From assembly GCA_009840175.1 (NCBI GenBank), contig VXOI01000180.1, forward strand, positions 1 to 33,491: DNA of 33,491 bases, in the 5' to 3' direction. The stretch's first letter is position 1; each line of letters opens with the position of its first letter. Shown in pieces: positions 1-6,769 of this stretch. The translations under genes were made by a program, and so were the position numbers. The notes under the pieces were generated by a model. That model had not been told where the DNA came from, searched no databases, and worked only from the letters and a program-made list of their open reading frames with translations. The DNA comes from Chloroflexota bacterium (GTDB taxonomy: Bacteria > Chloroflexota > Dehalococcoidia > Lucifugimonadales > UBA3495).

Positions 1-1
1 G

Positions 2-229
2 GCGCTCTTGCAGAACGCCGCCTTCAAGCTGCTGCTCCAGCAGGACGCCGCCGCCATCAGCACGGTGGGCGAAGCCTTCGACCTGCCGGTGGAGCTGCAA
101 CGCTGGCTCCTGTCCTGCCCCCGGGGCGACGGGCTGCTGCTGGCGCGGGGCAACCGCTTCCCGGTGCGCATCGAGGCCACTCCGGAGGAGACCGAGGTCA
201 TCGAGTGGCGGCCCGGTCCCAGGCACTGA
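2..229 (+). CDS. VirB4/TraC-like conjugation ATPase, C-terminal fragment (cut by window edge)
   Basis: The frame is open from the first bases of the window, so this is the last ~75 residues of a longer protein whose start lies upstream. The tail has the pattern I associate with the C-terminus of VirB4/TraC-type ATPases: a helix ending in LLLQQDAAAI, then VGEAFDL, a short helix ending in LLSCPRGDGLLL, an RGNRFPVRIEA strand and a final E-rich strand. VirB4 proteins energise assembly of type IV secretion/conjugation channels at the inner membrane. The catalytic Walker motifs are outside the window, so the call depends on the tail and on the next gene, a VirD4-like ATPase 36 bp downstream on the same strand. 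A generic HerA/FtsK-like ATPase is the alternative. Confidence 0.55.
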   Translation, partial: ALLQNAAFKLLLQQDAAAISTVGEAFDLPVELQRWLLSCPRGDGLLLARGNRFPVRIEATPEETEVIEWRPGPRH

Positions 230-265
230 ACCAATCCAAATTCAATAGATAGCGAGGTAACCATT

Positions 266-1621
266 ATGAGTATCAGCCTGAAAAGGATGATCCTGGGCAA
301 CGGTAGCCAGGCGCCGCCGGTGCTGCTGGCGGTGACGCCGCCCCGCACCGGCGAGCGCACCCTCCTGGGCGTGGAGAACCTGCTCCAGTCCATCGCCGTC
401 CCCGAACCCTTCTCCCTGGAGCTGGCCGGAGACGCCGACGGCGTGACCCTGCTGGCTCGCTGCCAGGACGGCCGGGTGGTGCGCCAGCAGCTGACCGCCC
501 ACTACCCCCAGGCCAGGGTCCACCAGGTGGCGCCCGAGGACGACCCCCTGCGCCTGGCCGAAGGCGAGCGGGCCTGGGGGATGGCGCTGCGGGCCTCAGG
601 CCCGGAGTACGTGCCGCTCCGCACCTTCCGGGACGACGACCTGCTGGACCCGGGCTCCGATCCCCTGATCGCCATCATCGGCGCCCTGTCCAACCTGCGC
701 CCTGGCGAACGGGTCACGGCCCGGCTGCTGCTGCGGTCTTTGGGCCCCGACTGGTCCCAGGCCCACCGGCAGAGGGCCTTCCGGAACCCGGGCCAGCAGC
801 GGCCCGACTCAGCCAACTCCCCACAGAACACCCAGGCTCAGATTCACACCAAGGACGGGGTCACCCTGGCGGTGCTGGGATTGGCCGCCCTGGTGGGGCT
901 GCGGGGCTACTTCTGGGTCCAGGACGGGGAGATTCTCAAGGCCTCCCTGCTGGGCGCCGGCTCCGCCCTGGGCCTGGTTCTGGCGGGCTGGGGCTGGTGG
1001 CGCTGGAAGCAGGCCAGAAACCGGGTCTACGACCCGCTGATCATCCGGGAGAAGGTGGAACGCATCGCCTTCGACGGCGAACTGGAGGTGGTGGCCGTCC
1101 TGCCCGGGGGTTCCGGCGAACAGCGGGCCAGGGAAATCCTGGAACCGGTGGCCACCGCCTACCGCCACTACGACCACCCCGCCGGGGCGCGATTCAAGGT
1201 GGGCCGGGTGCGCCCCGTCGTCCCCGTGTTGAACCTCCACCCCGCCGATCCCGGGCTCTTCGGCGGGCGCAGCGTCCTGGGGGTCAGGGAGGCAGCGGCC
1301 CTGTGGCACCCGCCGGGCGAGGGGGATGAGACGCCCCTGGTGGAGCGCTCCGGGTCCAGGGCGCTGGCTCCCACGGCCCGGGGCGTCCGGGGCGGCGCCC
1401 TGGTGGGACACACCACGGCGGGCCGGACTCGCGAGATACGCTTCCCCGAGGACCTGCTGCGCCGCCACCACCTCTACGTGGCCCGCACCCGCATGGGCAA
1501 GTCCACCCTGATGGAGCACGTGGTGTCCCACAAGCTGCGCGAGAAGGCGGCGGGACGGGACACCGACGCCATCGTCGTGGTGGACCCCCACGCCGACCTG
1601 GTGGAGAGCATCCTGGGGTAG
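266..1621 (+). CDS. VirD4/TraD-like conjugative coupling ATPase, N-terminal part (ends at in-frame TAG)
   Basis: This 451-aa product carries the membrane and P-loop half of a coupling-protein-like ATPase, which would feed DNA into a type IV channel. An N-terminal soluble domain (about 1-190) is followed by two hydrophobic segments (about 200-216 and 226-246). A Walker A-like sequence RTRMGKST lies at about 407-414 and a hydrophobic strand ending in VVVDPHADL follows at about 437-445. The ATG at 266 is preceded by GCGAGGTAACC, which gives a plausible ribosome site. Translation ends at TAG 1619-1621, but the same frame continues immediately with a VPESLADQVRLIDL sequence and on to 2875, so the two parts were one gene of about 869 codons. 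Either this is a nonsense mutation or sequencing error, or the TAG is read through. Family assignment is fairly secure; activity of the split gene is doubtful. Confidence 0.7.
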   Translation: MSISLKRMILGNGSQAPPVLLAVTPPRTGERTLLGVENLLQSIAVPEPFSLELAGDADGVTLLARCQDGRVVRQQLTAHYPQARVHQVAPEDDPLRLAEGERAWGMALRASGPEYVPLRTFRDDDLLDPGSDPLIAIIGALSNLRPGERVTARLLLRSLGPDWSQAHRQRAFRNPGQQRPDSANSPQNTQAQIHTKDGVTLAVLGLAALVGLRGYFWVQDGEILKASLLGAGSALGLVLAGWGWWRWKQARNRVYDPLIIREKVERIAFDGELEVVAVLPGGSGEQRAREILEPVATAYRHYDHPAGARFKVGRVRPVVPVLNLHPADPGLFGGRSVLGVREAAALWHPPGEGDETPLVERSGSRALAPTARGVRGGALVGHTTAGRTREIRFPEDLLRRHHLYVARTRMGKSTLMEHVVSHKLREKAAGRDTDAIVVVDPHADLVESILG

Positions 1622-1645
1622 GTCCCCGAATCCCTGGCCGACCAG

Positions 1646-2875
1646 GTGAGGCTCATCGACCTGGCCGAGGAGCACGGGTCTCCGGGCATCAACCTGCTGG
1701 ACACCCGCATCTTCTCCGATAGGGACCGCACCGCCGACTCGGTGGTGCGGGTGATGCACGGCCTGTGGGAGCAGTGGGGTCCGCGGATGCAGTCCATCCT
1801 GGAGCACACCGTCAAGAGCCTCCACGAGGCCAACGAGCAGCTGGACCGGGACCGGCAGCACACCATCCTGGACGGGTCCCTGCTGATCTCCGACGCCAGG
1901 TTCCGCCGCGAGGCGCTGGCAAAAGTCAACGACCCCTTCCTGCTGCGTTTCTGGGCCAAGGACTTCCTGAGCTGGAGCCGGGAAAGGCGCGGCGAGGCCA
2001 TCGCCCCGGTACAGACCCGCCTGGCCTACTACGCCTCCTCCAAGAAGGCCCGGGCCATCCTGGGCCAGCCCCGCTCCACCATCGACATCCGGAAGACCAT
2101 CCTGGAGGGCGGCATCCTGCTGGTCTCCACCGCCCAGGGCAGCGTCGGTCGTGACGTTGCCGCCCTGGTGGGCGCGTCGCTGCTCAACCTGGTGGACTCG
2201 GTGATCCGGGAGCAGGAGCGCCTGCCCCAGGCGCAGCGGCGGGGCGCGCTGGTGGTGGTCGACGAGATGCAGTCCATGCCCGGCGTCGATTACGAAAGCA
2301 TGCTCTCCGAGCTGGGCAAGTACGGGGCCAGCTTCATCCTGGCCACCCAGAGCCTGGCCAAGCTGGAGGACCTCTCCCGCACCATGCGGGACACCATCCT
2401 GGCCAACGTGGGCTGCCTGGCCGTATTCCAGGTGGCGGGAAACGACGCCCGTCAGCTGGTGTGGGAACTGGGCCGGGACCGGGTGTCCGAGGAGGACATC
2501 GTTTCCCTGGACGTCCACCACTGCTACGTCCGGGCCACCGTCGGAAAGGAGCGGATGCCCGCCTTCTCCATGAAGCTGCTGGAGCCGCAGGCCGGTGACC
2601 CTGCCGTGGCCGCCCGCATCCGGGCCGACGCCGCGGCCTACCTGCAGCCCCACGGCGCTGGGGAGGCCGAGGGACGCCGGCGGGTAGGCGAGTACCGCCG
2701 CCTGCTGGCGGAGCGGCACGGCGAAGCCGGCTCGCCGGAGCCGGAGCGTAAGCCCGACGTCGCCGATCCCCGGGCCCCCGGTGCCAAGGAACCCGGCGAC
2801 CAAGACCCGGGAGGCCGGGATCCCCGCTCCAAGCAAGACCGTCCCGAAGACGGGTCCGGCGAGGATGAGGAATGA
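1646..2875 (+). CDS. VirD4/TraD-like conjugative coupling ATPase, C-terminal part
   Basis: This is the continuation, in the same reading frame, of the ATPase that stops at 1621. It contains the second half of a RecA-like motor. A strand ending in ALVVVDEMQSMPG (about residues 198-210) is the Walker B/DE element, and FILATQSLAKL shortly after matches the sensor region with the ATQ motif of VirD4/HerA-type ATPases. The last ~70 residues are a charged, Gly/Pro/Asp-rich tail with no recognisable fold. The GTG at 1646 is only the first possible start after the stop; no good ribosome site precedes it, which argues for a broken single gene rather than two subunits. The stop codon overlaps the ATG of the next gene (ATGA), so the operon is translationally coupled. 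Confidence 0.7.
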   Translation: MRLIDLAEEHGSPGINLLDTRIFSDRDRTADSVVRVMHGLWEQWGPRMQSILEHTVKSLHEANEQLDRDRQHTILDGSLLISDARFRREALAKVNDPFLLRFWAKDFLSWSRERRGEAIAPVQTRLAYYASSKKARAILGQPRSTIDIRKTILEGGILLVSTAQGSVGRDVAALVGASLLNLVDSVIREQERLPQAQRRGALVVVDEMQSMPGVDYESMLSELGKYGASFILATQSLAKLEDLSRTMRDTILANVGCLAVFQVAGNDARQLVWELGRDRVSEEDIVSLDVHHCYVRATVGKERMPAFSMKLLEPQAGDPAVAARIRADAAAYLQPHGAGEAEGRRRVGEYRRLLAERHGEAGSPEPERKPDVADPRAPGAKEPGDQDPGGRDPRSKQDRPEDGSGEDEE

Positions 2876-4536
2876 GCCTCGCCGGTTGCCGGGGCGACGC
2901 GCTCCGCCGCCTGGCGGAGATGCCCTTCCTGGACCGGCTGGAGCTAGCCGCAGTCTCCGGCTGGTCCAGGGGCGCGGTGTACCAGGCCGTGAGCGGGCTG
3001 GAGCAGGGGGGGATGGCGCAGGCCATCCCCCACGCCACGCCCTTGGTTTCCCCCACCCGGCGCTACTGCCTCACCGCCGCCGGACTGGGCCGGCTGGCAG
3101 AATCCGAGGGAGTCTCCCCGCAACAACTGTCGGCCCACCGGCCCGTCTCCTCCAGTTGGCGGCGAATCCTGCTGGAACGCCTCGACGCCGTGGCCGTCAT
3201 CTACCGGGTGGCAGCCGCCCTGTCCGACGCGGCCCACCCTCTCGGCTTCCGCTGGTACCGGGCCGCCTCGCCGGACGCCGGAATCCAACTGCCCGGTGGA
3301 CGCACCCTGGCCGTGGTGCGGATGGGGAACGCCGCCGACCGCACCGCCTTCGCCAAGCGGCTGTGGCGGCTGTCCCAGGAGACCCGCCCCGGCGCGGCGC
3401 TGCTCCTGGTTTCCGATGAGGTCCGGCTGCGCCAGGCCGCCCGGTTGTTGGACGCCCTCCCCCTGCTGGGCTTCCTGGCCCTGGAGGGCGACGCGGCCCG
3501 CGCCGGGGCTGGCTCCCCGGTCTGGCGCGGGCCCCCGGGTTCAGCGCCTCTTAGCCTGCGGGAGGTCGTGGCCTTGGTCAACCCCTTCGGAGAGTTGCCC
3601 GCCGAGGCCGCCCCACGTCCGGAACCCATTGGCGCGAACCTGGACCTGGAGGCCGCCGGCAACGCCCCGCCCAGCTTCCTGCTGCCCGCCCTGCTCAAGC
3701 CCTCCGAGAAGCGCGCCCTGGACCTGCTCTTCGACTGGCCCTGGCTGGCCCCGGACCACCTGGGGGCGCTCATGGGGGTCGGACAGGCCCGGCTGCACCA
3801 GGTTCTGGAACGGCTGATTGGCCTGGGCCTGGCGGCGAAACCGGTGGACGGGAACCGCCGCCTCCTCGCCCTTACCGACGTCGGGCTGGCCCTCGCCTCC
3901 CGCCGCGACCGCTCTTCTGTAGGCGTGGCCCGAAGGCGGTGGAGCGTCTCCTCACTGGACCCGCAGGCACCGTCCGGCTGGCGCAACGTCTCCGGCTCCC
4001 GCAGCCGCCAGTTGCTGCGCAACCTGGAGCACACCCAGGCGGTGCACCGGTTCCTGGCGGCCCTGGCGATTCAATCCCCCGGCCGGGGCTGGCGAATCAC
4101 GCAGCTCGACCCGCCCCGGCGGGCCACCCGCTTCTTCAGGCACGACGGCCGGCTCCACTCGGTGCGCCCCGACGCCTTCGGAGTGCTGCAACGGGACGGA
4201 AGGAACCACCCCTTCTTCCTGGAGTGGGAGCGGCGGGCGGTGCGCCCCTCCACCATGGCGGCCCGCATCGCCCCCTACCTTCGCTACTTTGCCACCAATC
4301 ATCCCCTGGACGACCACGGCGCGCAGCCCATGGTCCTGGTGGTCTTCGACGACGAGTTGCCGGCCACCCACTTCCTGCGGGTGGCCGGCATGGAGATGCG
4401 CCGGGCCGGAGTCGCGGTACCTCTGTGGGTGTCCCATCGCGGGTTCCTGGAACATGCCGGACCCCTGGGCGCCGCCTGGCAATCGCAGGACGCCTGGGAG
4501 CCGGCCTACGCCTTCGGCCCGCTTGTGGCCCACTGA
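2872..4536 (+). CDS. Replication-relaxation (Replic_Relax) family protein
   Basis: This 554-aa protein matches my recollection of the Replic_Relax family found in conjugative elements and plasmids. It has a winged-helix-like N-terminus (about 5-90), a second winged-helix region starting PSEKRALDLLFDWPWL (about 277-350), and a nuclease-like C-terminal region with RPDAFGVLQRDG and FFLEWERRAV (about 425-460), where family members carry their conserved RPD and EWD/EWE signatures. Its ATG overlaps the stop of the coupling ATPase by four bases. Position after VirB4 and VirD4 homologues suggests a role in DNA processing or replication of the same mobile element. The precise reaction is not established for this family as far as I know, so only the family is claimed. 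Confidence 0.7.
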   Translation: MSLAGCRGDALRRLAEMPFLDRLELAAVSGWSRGAVYQAVSGLEQGGMAQAIPHATPLVSPTRRYCLTAAGLGRLAESEGVSPQQLSAHRPVSSSWRRILLERLDAVAVIYRVAAALSDAAHPLGFRWYRAASPDAGIQLPGGRTLAVVRMGNAADRTAFAKRLWRLSQETRPGAALLLVSDEVRLRQAARLLDALPLLGFLALEGDAARAGAGSPVWRGPPGSAPLSLREVVALVNPFGELPAEAAPRPEPIGANLDLEAAGNAPPSFLLPALLKPSEKRALDLLFDWPWLAPDHLGALMGVGQARLHQVLERLIGLGLAAKPVDGNRRLLALTDVGLALASRRDRSSVGVARRRWSVSSLDPQAPSGWRNVSGSRSRQLLRNLEHTQAVHRFLAALAIQSPGRGWRITQLDPPRRATRFFRHDGRLHSVRPDAFGVLQRDGRNHPFFLEWERRAVRPSTMAARIAPYLRYFATNHPLDDHGAQPMVLVVFDDELPATHFLRVAGMEMRRAGVAVPLWVSHRGFLEHAGPLGAAWQSQDAWEPAYAFGPLVAH

Positions 4537-4562
4537 CAGCAGCCTGTGATTAACGACGATTA

Positions 4563-4797
4563 GTGGGAGTGTTGAAAAAGTCGGCGAGAGAGGAGTTCGG
4601 GGCGGCTTCTGGGCTAAAATGGAAATGCAGTCAGTTGCTGGCGAGGAGTAGTGATGCTCGAGCCACTGGACCGTTGCCGCAGGGACTCCACCCTCTTTCA
4701 GTTCACCACCAAGCAGTTGCGGGACTTCATCGATCCCAATCACCTGCTTATTCACATCGACGAGCAGCTGGACTTCGCCAAGCTGGTGGCCCCCTTA
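4563..4797 (+). pseudogene. IS1182-like transposase, 5' fragment with left-end sequence
   Basis: From the GTG/ATG at 4651/4654 the frame encodes MLEPLDRCRRDSTLF, then FTTKQLRDFIDPNHLL and IDEQLDFAKLVAPL, which is the typical N-terminus of IS1182-family transposases. Only ~48 codons survive. At LVAPL the frame is cut by an IS5-family insertion, and sequence beyond that insertion does not continue the transposase in any frame, so the 3' part was deleted. The upstream bases GTGTTGAAAAAGTC (about 4570-4583) resemble the terminal sequence of this IS family and may be the original left end; that boundary is inferred. The catalytic DDE domain is missing, so it cannot be active. Confidence 0.6.
4795..4797. 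repeat. TTA target-site duplication, left copy (IS5-family insertion)
   Basis: TTA lies immediately before the left inverted repeat of the IS5-family element and again immediately after the right inverted repeat (5716-5718). A 3-bp duplication of this type is usual for several IS5 subgroups. Confidence 0.75.
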
Positions 4798-5715
4798 GAA
4801 ACTATCTCAAAACAGGAAGGGGCTGAAAGGGAGGAGACAAATCCGGTTGGATTAAGATAGGGAAAAATGTGTGGCGGTGGCTGATGGTGGGCAAAAGCGA
4901 AACCCTGGCAACGATATGGGAGATCCCGGACGACCTTTGGGATCAGATTCATCCGGTCATTCTGGAGATGGACCCACCCAGGTCTACGGGCCGCAAGCGG
5001 GTTCACCCCAGGCGAATCCTGGACGGTATCATCTTTCGGATGCGCACCGGCTGCCACTGGAACCGTATGCCCAAGGAACTGGGTGGCGACAGCACCATTC
5101 ACCGGACCTTCCAGCGCTGGGTGGAACTGGGGGTGCTGGAGCGCATCTGGTCGATGCTGATCGATGAGTGCGCGGAACTGGGGGCGGTGGAATGGGAGTG
5201 GCAAGCTGCTGATTGTGCCATGGGCAAAGCCCGTTTTGGGGGATTCAGTAGGCCGCAACCCCACGGACCGGGGCAAGGCGGGCAGCAAGCGAAGCATCCT
5301 GGTTGACGGCGGCGGCGGGCCGCTGAGCGTGGTGGTGGCCGGAGCCAACGTTCACGACACCAAGTTGCTGGCCTTAACCCTGGACAGCATAGTGGTGGAG
5401 CGGCCTGATACCGGAAATGAGCATCTGTGCTTGGAGAAGGGATACGACAATCCCACCGGCCAGGAGGCTGTGGCGGCACACGGGTATCAGGGACACATCC
5501 GGCGCATAGGAGAGGAGAAACTGGACTCCGTGGGAGAGAAGCGCTATCCCGCACGGCGCTGGGTGGTGGAGCGCACCCTGGCTTGGCTGTACAAGTGCAG
5601 GGCTATACTGGTGCGCTACGACAAGAAGGTGTCCAACTACATAGGACTGATTCAGTTGGCTTGTGCCCTGCTCTGGTACCGCCGCCAACGCCAACTCAAG
5701 TTTTGAGATAGTTTC
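4798..5715 (+). mobile_element. IS5-family insertion sequence, complete, 918 bp
   Basis: The left end GAAACTATCTCAAAAC (4798-4813) is the exact reverse complement of the right end GTTTTGAGATAGTTTC (5700-5715), giving 16-bp perfect terminal inverted repeats, or 17 if the adjacent base of the target copy is counted. TTA flanks both sides. Inside lies one transposase gene in two overlapping frames. Length, ends and target duplication fit the IS5 family. The element sits inside an IS1182-like transposase remnant, so this is an insertion within an older insertion. Confidence 0.88.
4869..5706 (+). CDS. IS5-family transposase encoded in two overlapping frames
   Basis: The first frame runs 4869-5306 and the second 5164-5706. 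The first gives the DUF4096-like N-terminus (IPDDLWDQIHPVIL, RRILDGIIFRMRTGCHW) and the first catalytic aspartate region (AADCAMGKARFGG). The second continues with NPTDRGKAGSKRSILVDGGG, GANVHDTKLL and RRWVVERTLAWL, which hold the remaining DDE residues. Joining at the run TTTTGGGGG (5234-5242) restores the expected ARFGGDSVGRNPTDRGK order. The change of frame is +1 (equivalently -2), unlike the -1 shift often described for split IS5 transposases. It may be programmed, or it may be a two-base deletion in the G-run. Start choice is open: GTG 4869 or ATG 4884. Confidence 0.8.
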
Positions 5716-5718
5716 TTA
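5716..5718. repeat. TTA target-site duplication, right copy
   Basis: This is the second TTA, directly after the right inverted repeat of the IS5-family element, matching 4795-4797. Confidence 0.75.
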
Positions 5719-5803
5719 GTGCCGCCTACGGCGGGGCGGTCGGCGGCGGGCAGTTGCAGGCCGACGTTCACTACGTAGCGGTATTGTATCATTTTGAAGT
5801 TTG

Positions 5804-5830
5804 AAGGGCCCGGAGTTCATCCGGGGCCTT
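5804..5830 (+). terminator. Probable rho-independent terminator
   Basis: AAGGGCCCGG, a 7-base loop, then CCGGGGCCTTT form an imperfect GC-rich stem followed by TTTCTTCC. It would end + strand transcription coming out of the transposase region. Confidence 0.5.
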
Positions 5831-5977
5831 TCTTCCTGCTGGAAAGCCGGTCACCTGGCCGGGTTTTAGAAGAGACAGACTCGCTCCAGTTCTGATATTG
5901 CGATCCAGAAACTCTGGTTGAGTCGCCTGTTATCAATGGCGTACAAGAAGGGAACCTGAAGCTTCGGATTCGCAAAT

Positions 5978-6250
5978 ATGGGTGGTCAAATGGCAAATAG
6001 CTATGCAATGAAGTGTCAGTTTCTCGGAAAGTGGACTGGGCGAGGTTGCAGGGAATATGCCGTGCCTGGGAGCCGGTATTGCCTTATTCATCGGCAGCAG
6101 ATGCTGGATGACGAAATTCAGGACAAAGTACGGGGCGAGCACACCCTCCGACGTTCACGCCGAGGCTGGATGCGTAAGCGCCTGGAGGGTGGGTTGTTGG
6201 CGTGGCTTTGGCGCAGACTTTGGCTTAGAAATTCGTCGATTTCAAACTGA
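5978..6250 (+). CDS. Small Cys/His protein, putative zinc-binding
   Basis: This ORF encodes 90 aa, or 86 if the in-frame ATG at 5990 is used. The N-terminal half has C13, C24, C35 and H38 spaced C-x10-C-x10-C-x2-H (KCQFLGKWTGRGC, then GSRYCLIH). That spacing resembles small bacterial zinc-binding modules of the 'C...G..C......YC..H' type. The C-terminal half is basic and Trp/Arg-rich (RRGWMRKRLEGG, WLWRRLWLR) and could contact nucleic acid or membrane. It stands alone between the IS remnant and the thioredoxin-like remnant. No specific function can be given; a chance ORF is possible but the Cys/His pattern argues against it. Confidence 0.45.
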   Translation: MGGQMANSYAMKCQFLGKWTGRGCREYAVPGSRYCLIHRQQMLDDEIQDKVRGEHTLRRSRRGWMRKRLEGGLLAWLWRRLWLRNSSISN

Positions 6251-6333
6251 TACAATACCCCACGTCGCGGAACCCTTGCAGTATGACTTCGGCCCAGTCC
6301 TGGGCGTGGGGCCATACGGCGGCCGCGGCGGGC

Positions 6334-6623
6334 CTAGCGCTGGGCCGCCTCTTCCAGTCCCTCGGTATCGAGGTTGATGGCGTCGTCCATGGCGTCAATC
6401 TGCGGCACCAGACCGTTGGCCGTCTCGATGAACCGCGCTATTTCGTTCATGTCGTCCATGTCGTCGTCCAGCGCCAGTCGGCGGTGAACACCGCCAGGTT
6501 GACCGGGCTGCTCAGGCCGTTCAACCACTCGGTGGCGTCGGAAGGGAGTTCCACCGCGTTGTAGATTTCCACGAAGGGGTCCTTGTTGACCTTGATCTGG
6601 TCTATGTACTGCTGGGTGTTCAT
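6334..6623 (-). pseudogene. Thioredoxin-family-like protein, remnant with internal deletion/frameshift
   Basis: From the ATG at 6621-6623 the - strand reads MNTQQYIDQIKVNKDPFVEI, YNAVELPSDATEWLNGL and VNLAVFTADW. This resembles the N-terminus of thioredoxin-like proteins, in which TADW is normally followed by a CxxC/CxDC redox site. Here the frame changes directly after TADW, runs nine codons and stops. Another frame then gives a short acidic tail (LALDDDMDDMNEIARFIE ... EEAAQR) ending at 6334. The redox motif and most of the fold are missing, so I read this as a gene fused across an internal deletion. The assignment rests on a short stretch and is tentative. Confidence 0.4.
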
Positions 6624-6769
6624 TCCGGCTTCGAACTTCTCTCTGTTAAGGGGCGTTTCCTCATCCTCCTAGCATCTGCTTTTCGCGCAATTATAGTCCA
6701 ACCGGGAAAGTTGCAGACGCTGTGCATCAGAATCTGTCCGCCGTACCGGAGATGATGCCGGAACTACGG

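Noticed and set aside
809-2836. 675-aa open frame on the - strand opposite the coupling ATPase
   Set aside because: High-GC shadow: low-complexity His/Gly/Val-rich translation, no domains, no ribosome site, and a well-supported gene on the + strand covers it.
4869-5706. Two separate transposase genes in the IS5 element
   Set aside because: The two frames complement each other at one conserved junction, and neither alone has the full catalytic triad, so they are one gene needing a frame change.
5719-5790. Continuation of the IS1182-like transposase after the IS5 element
   Set aside because: After removing the IS and one TTA copy, no frame matches the expected transposase sequence, so the 3' part is missing and not merely displaced.
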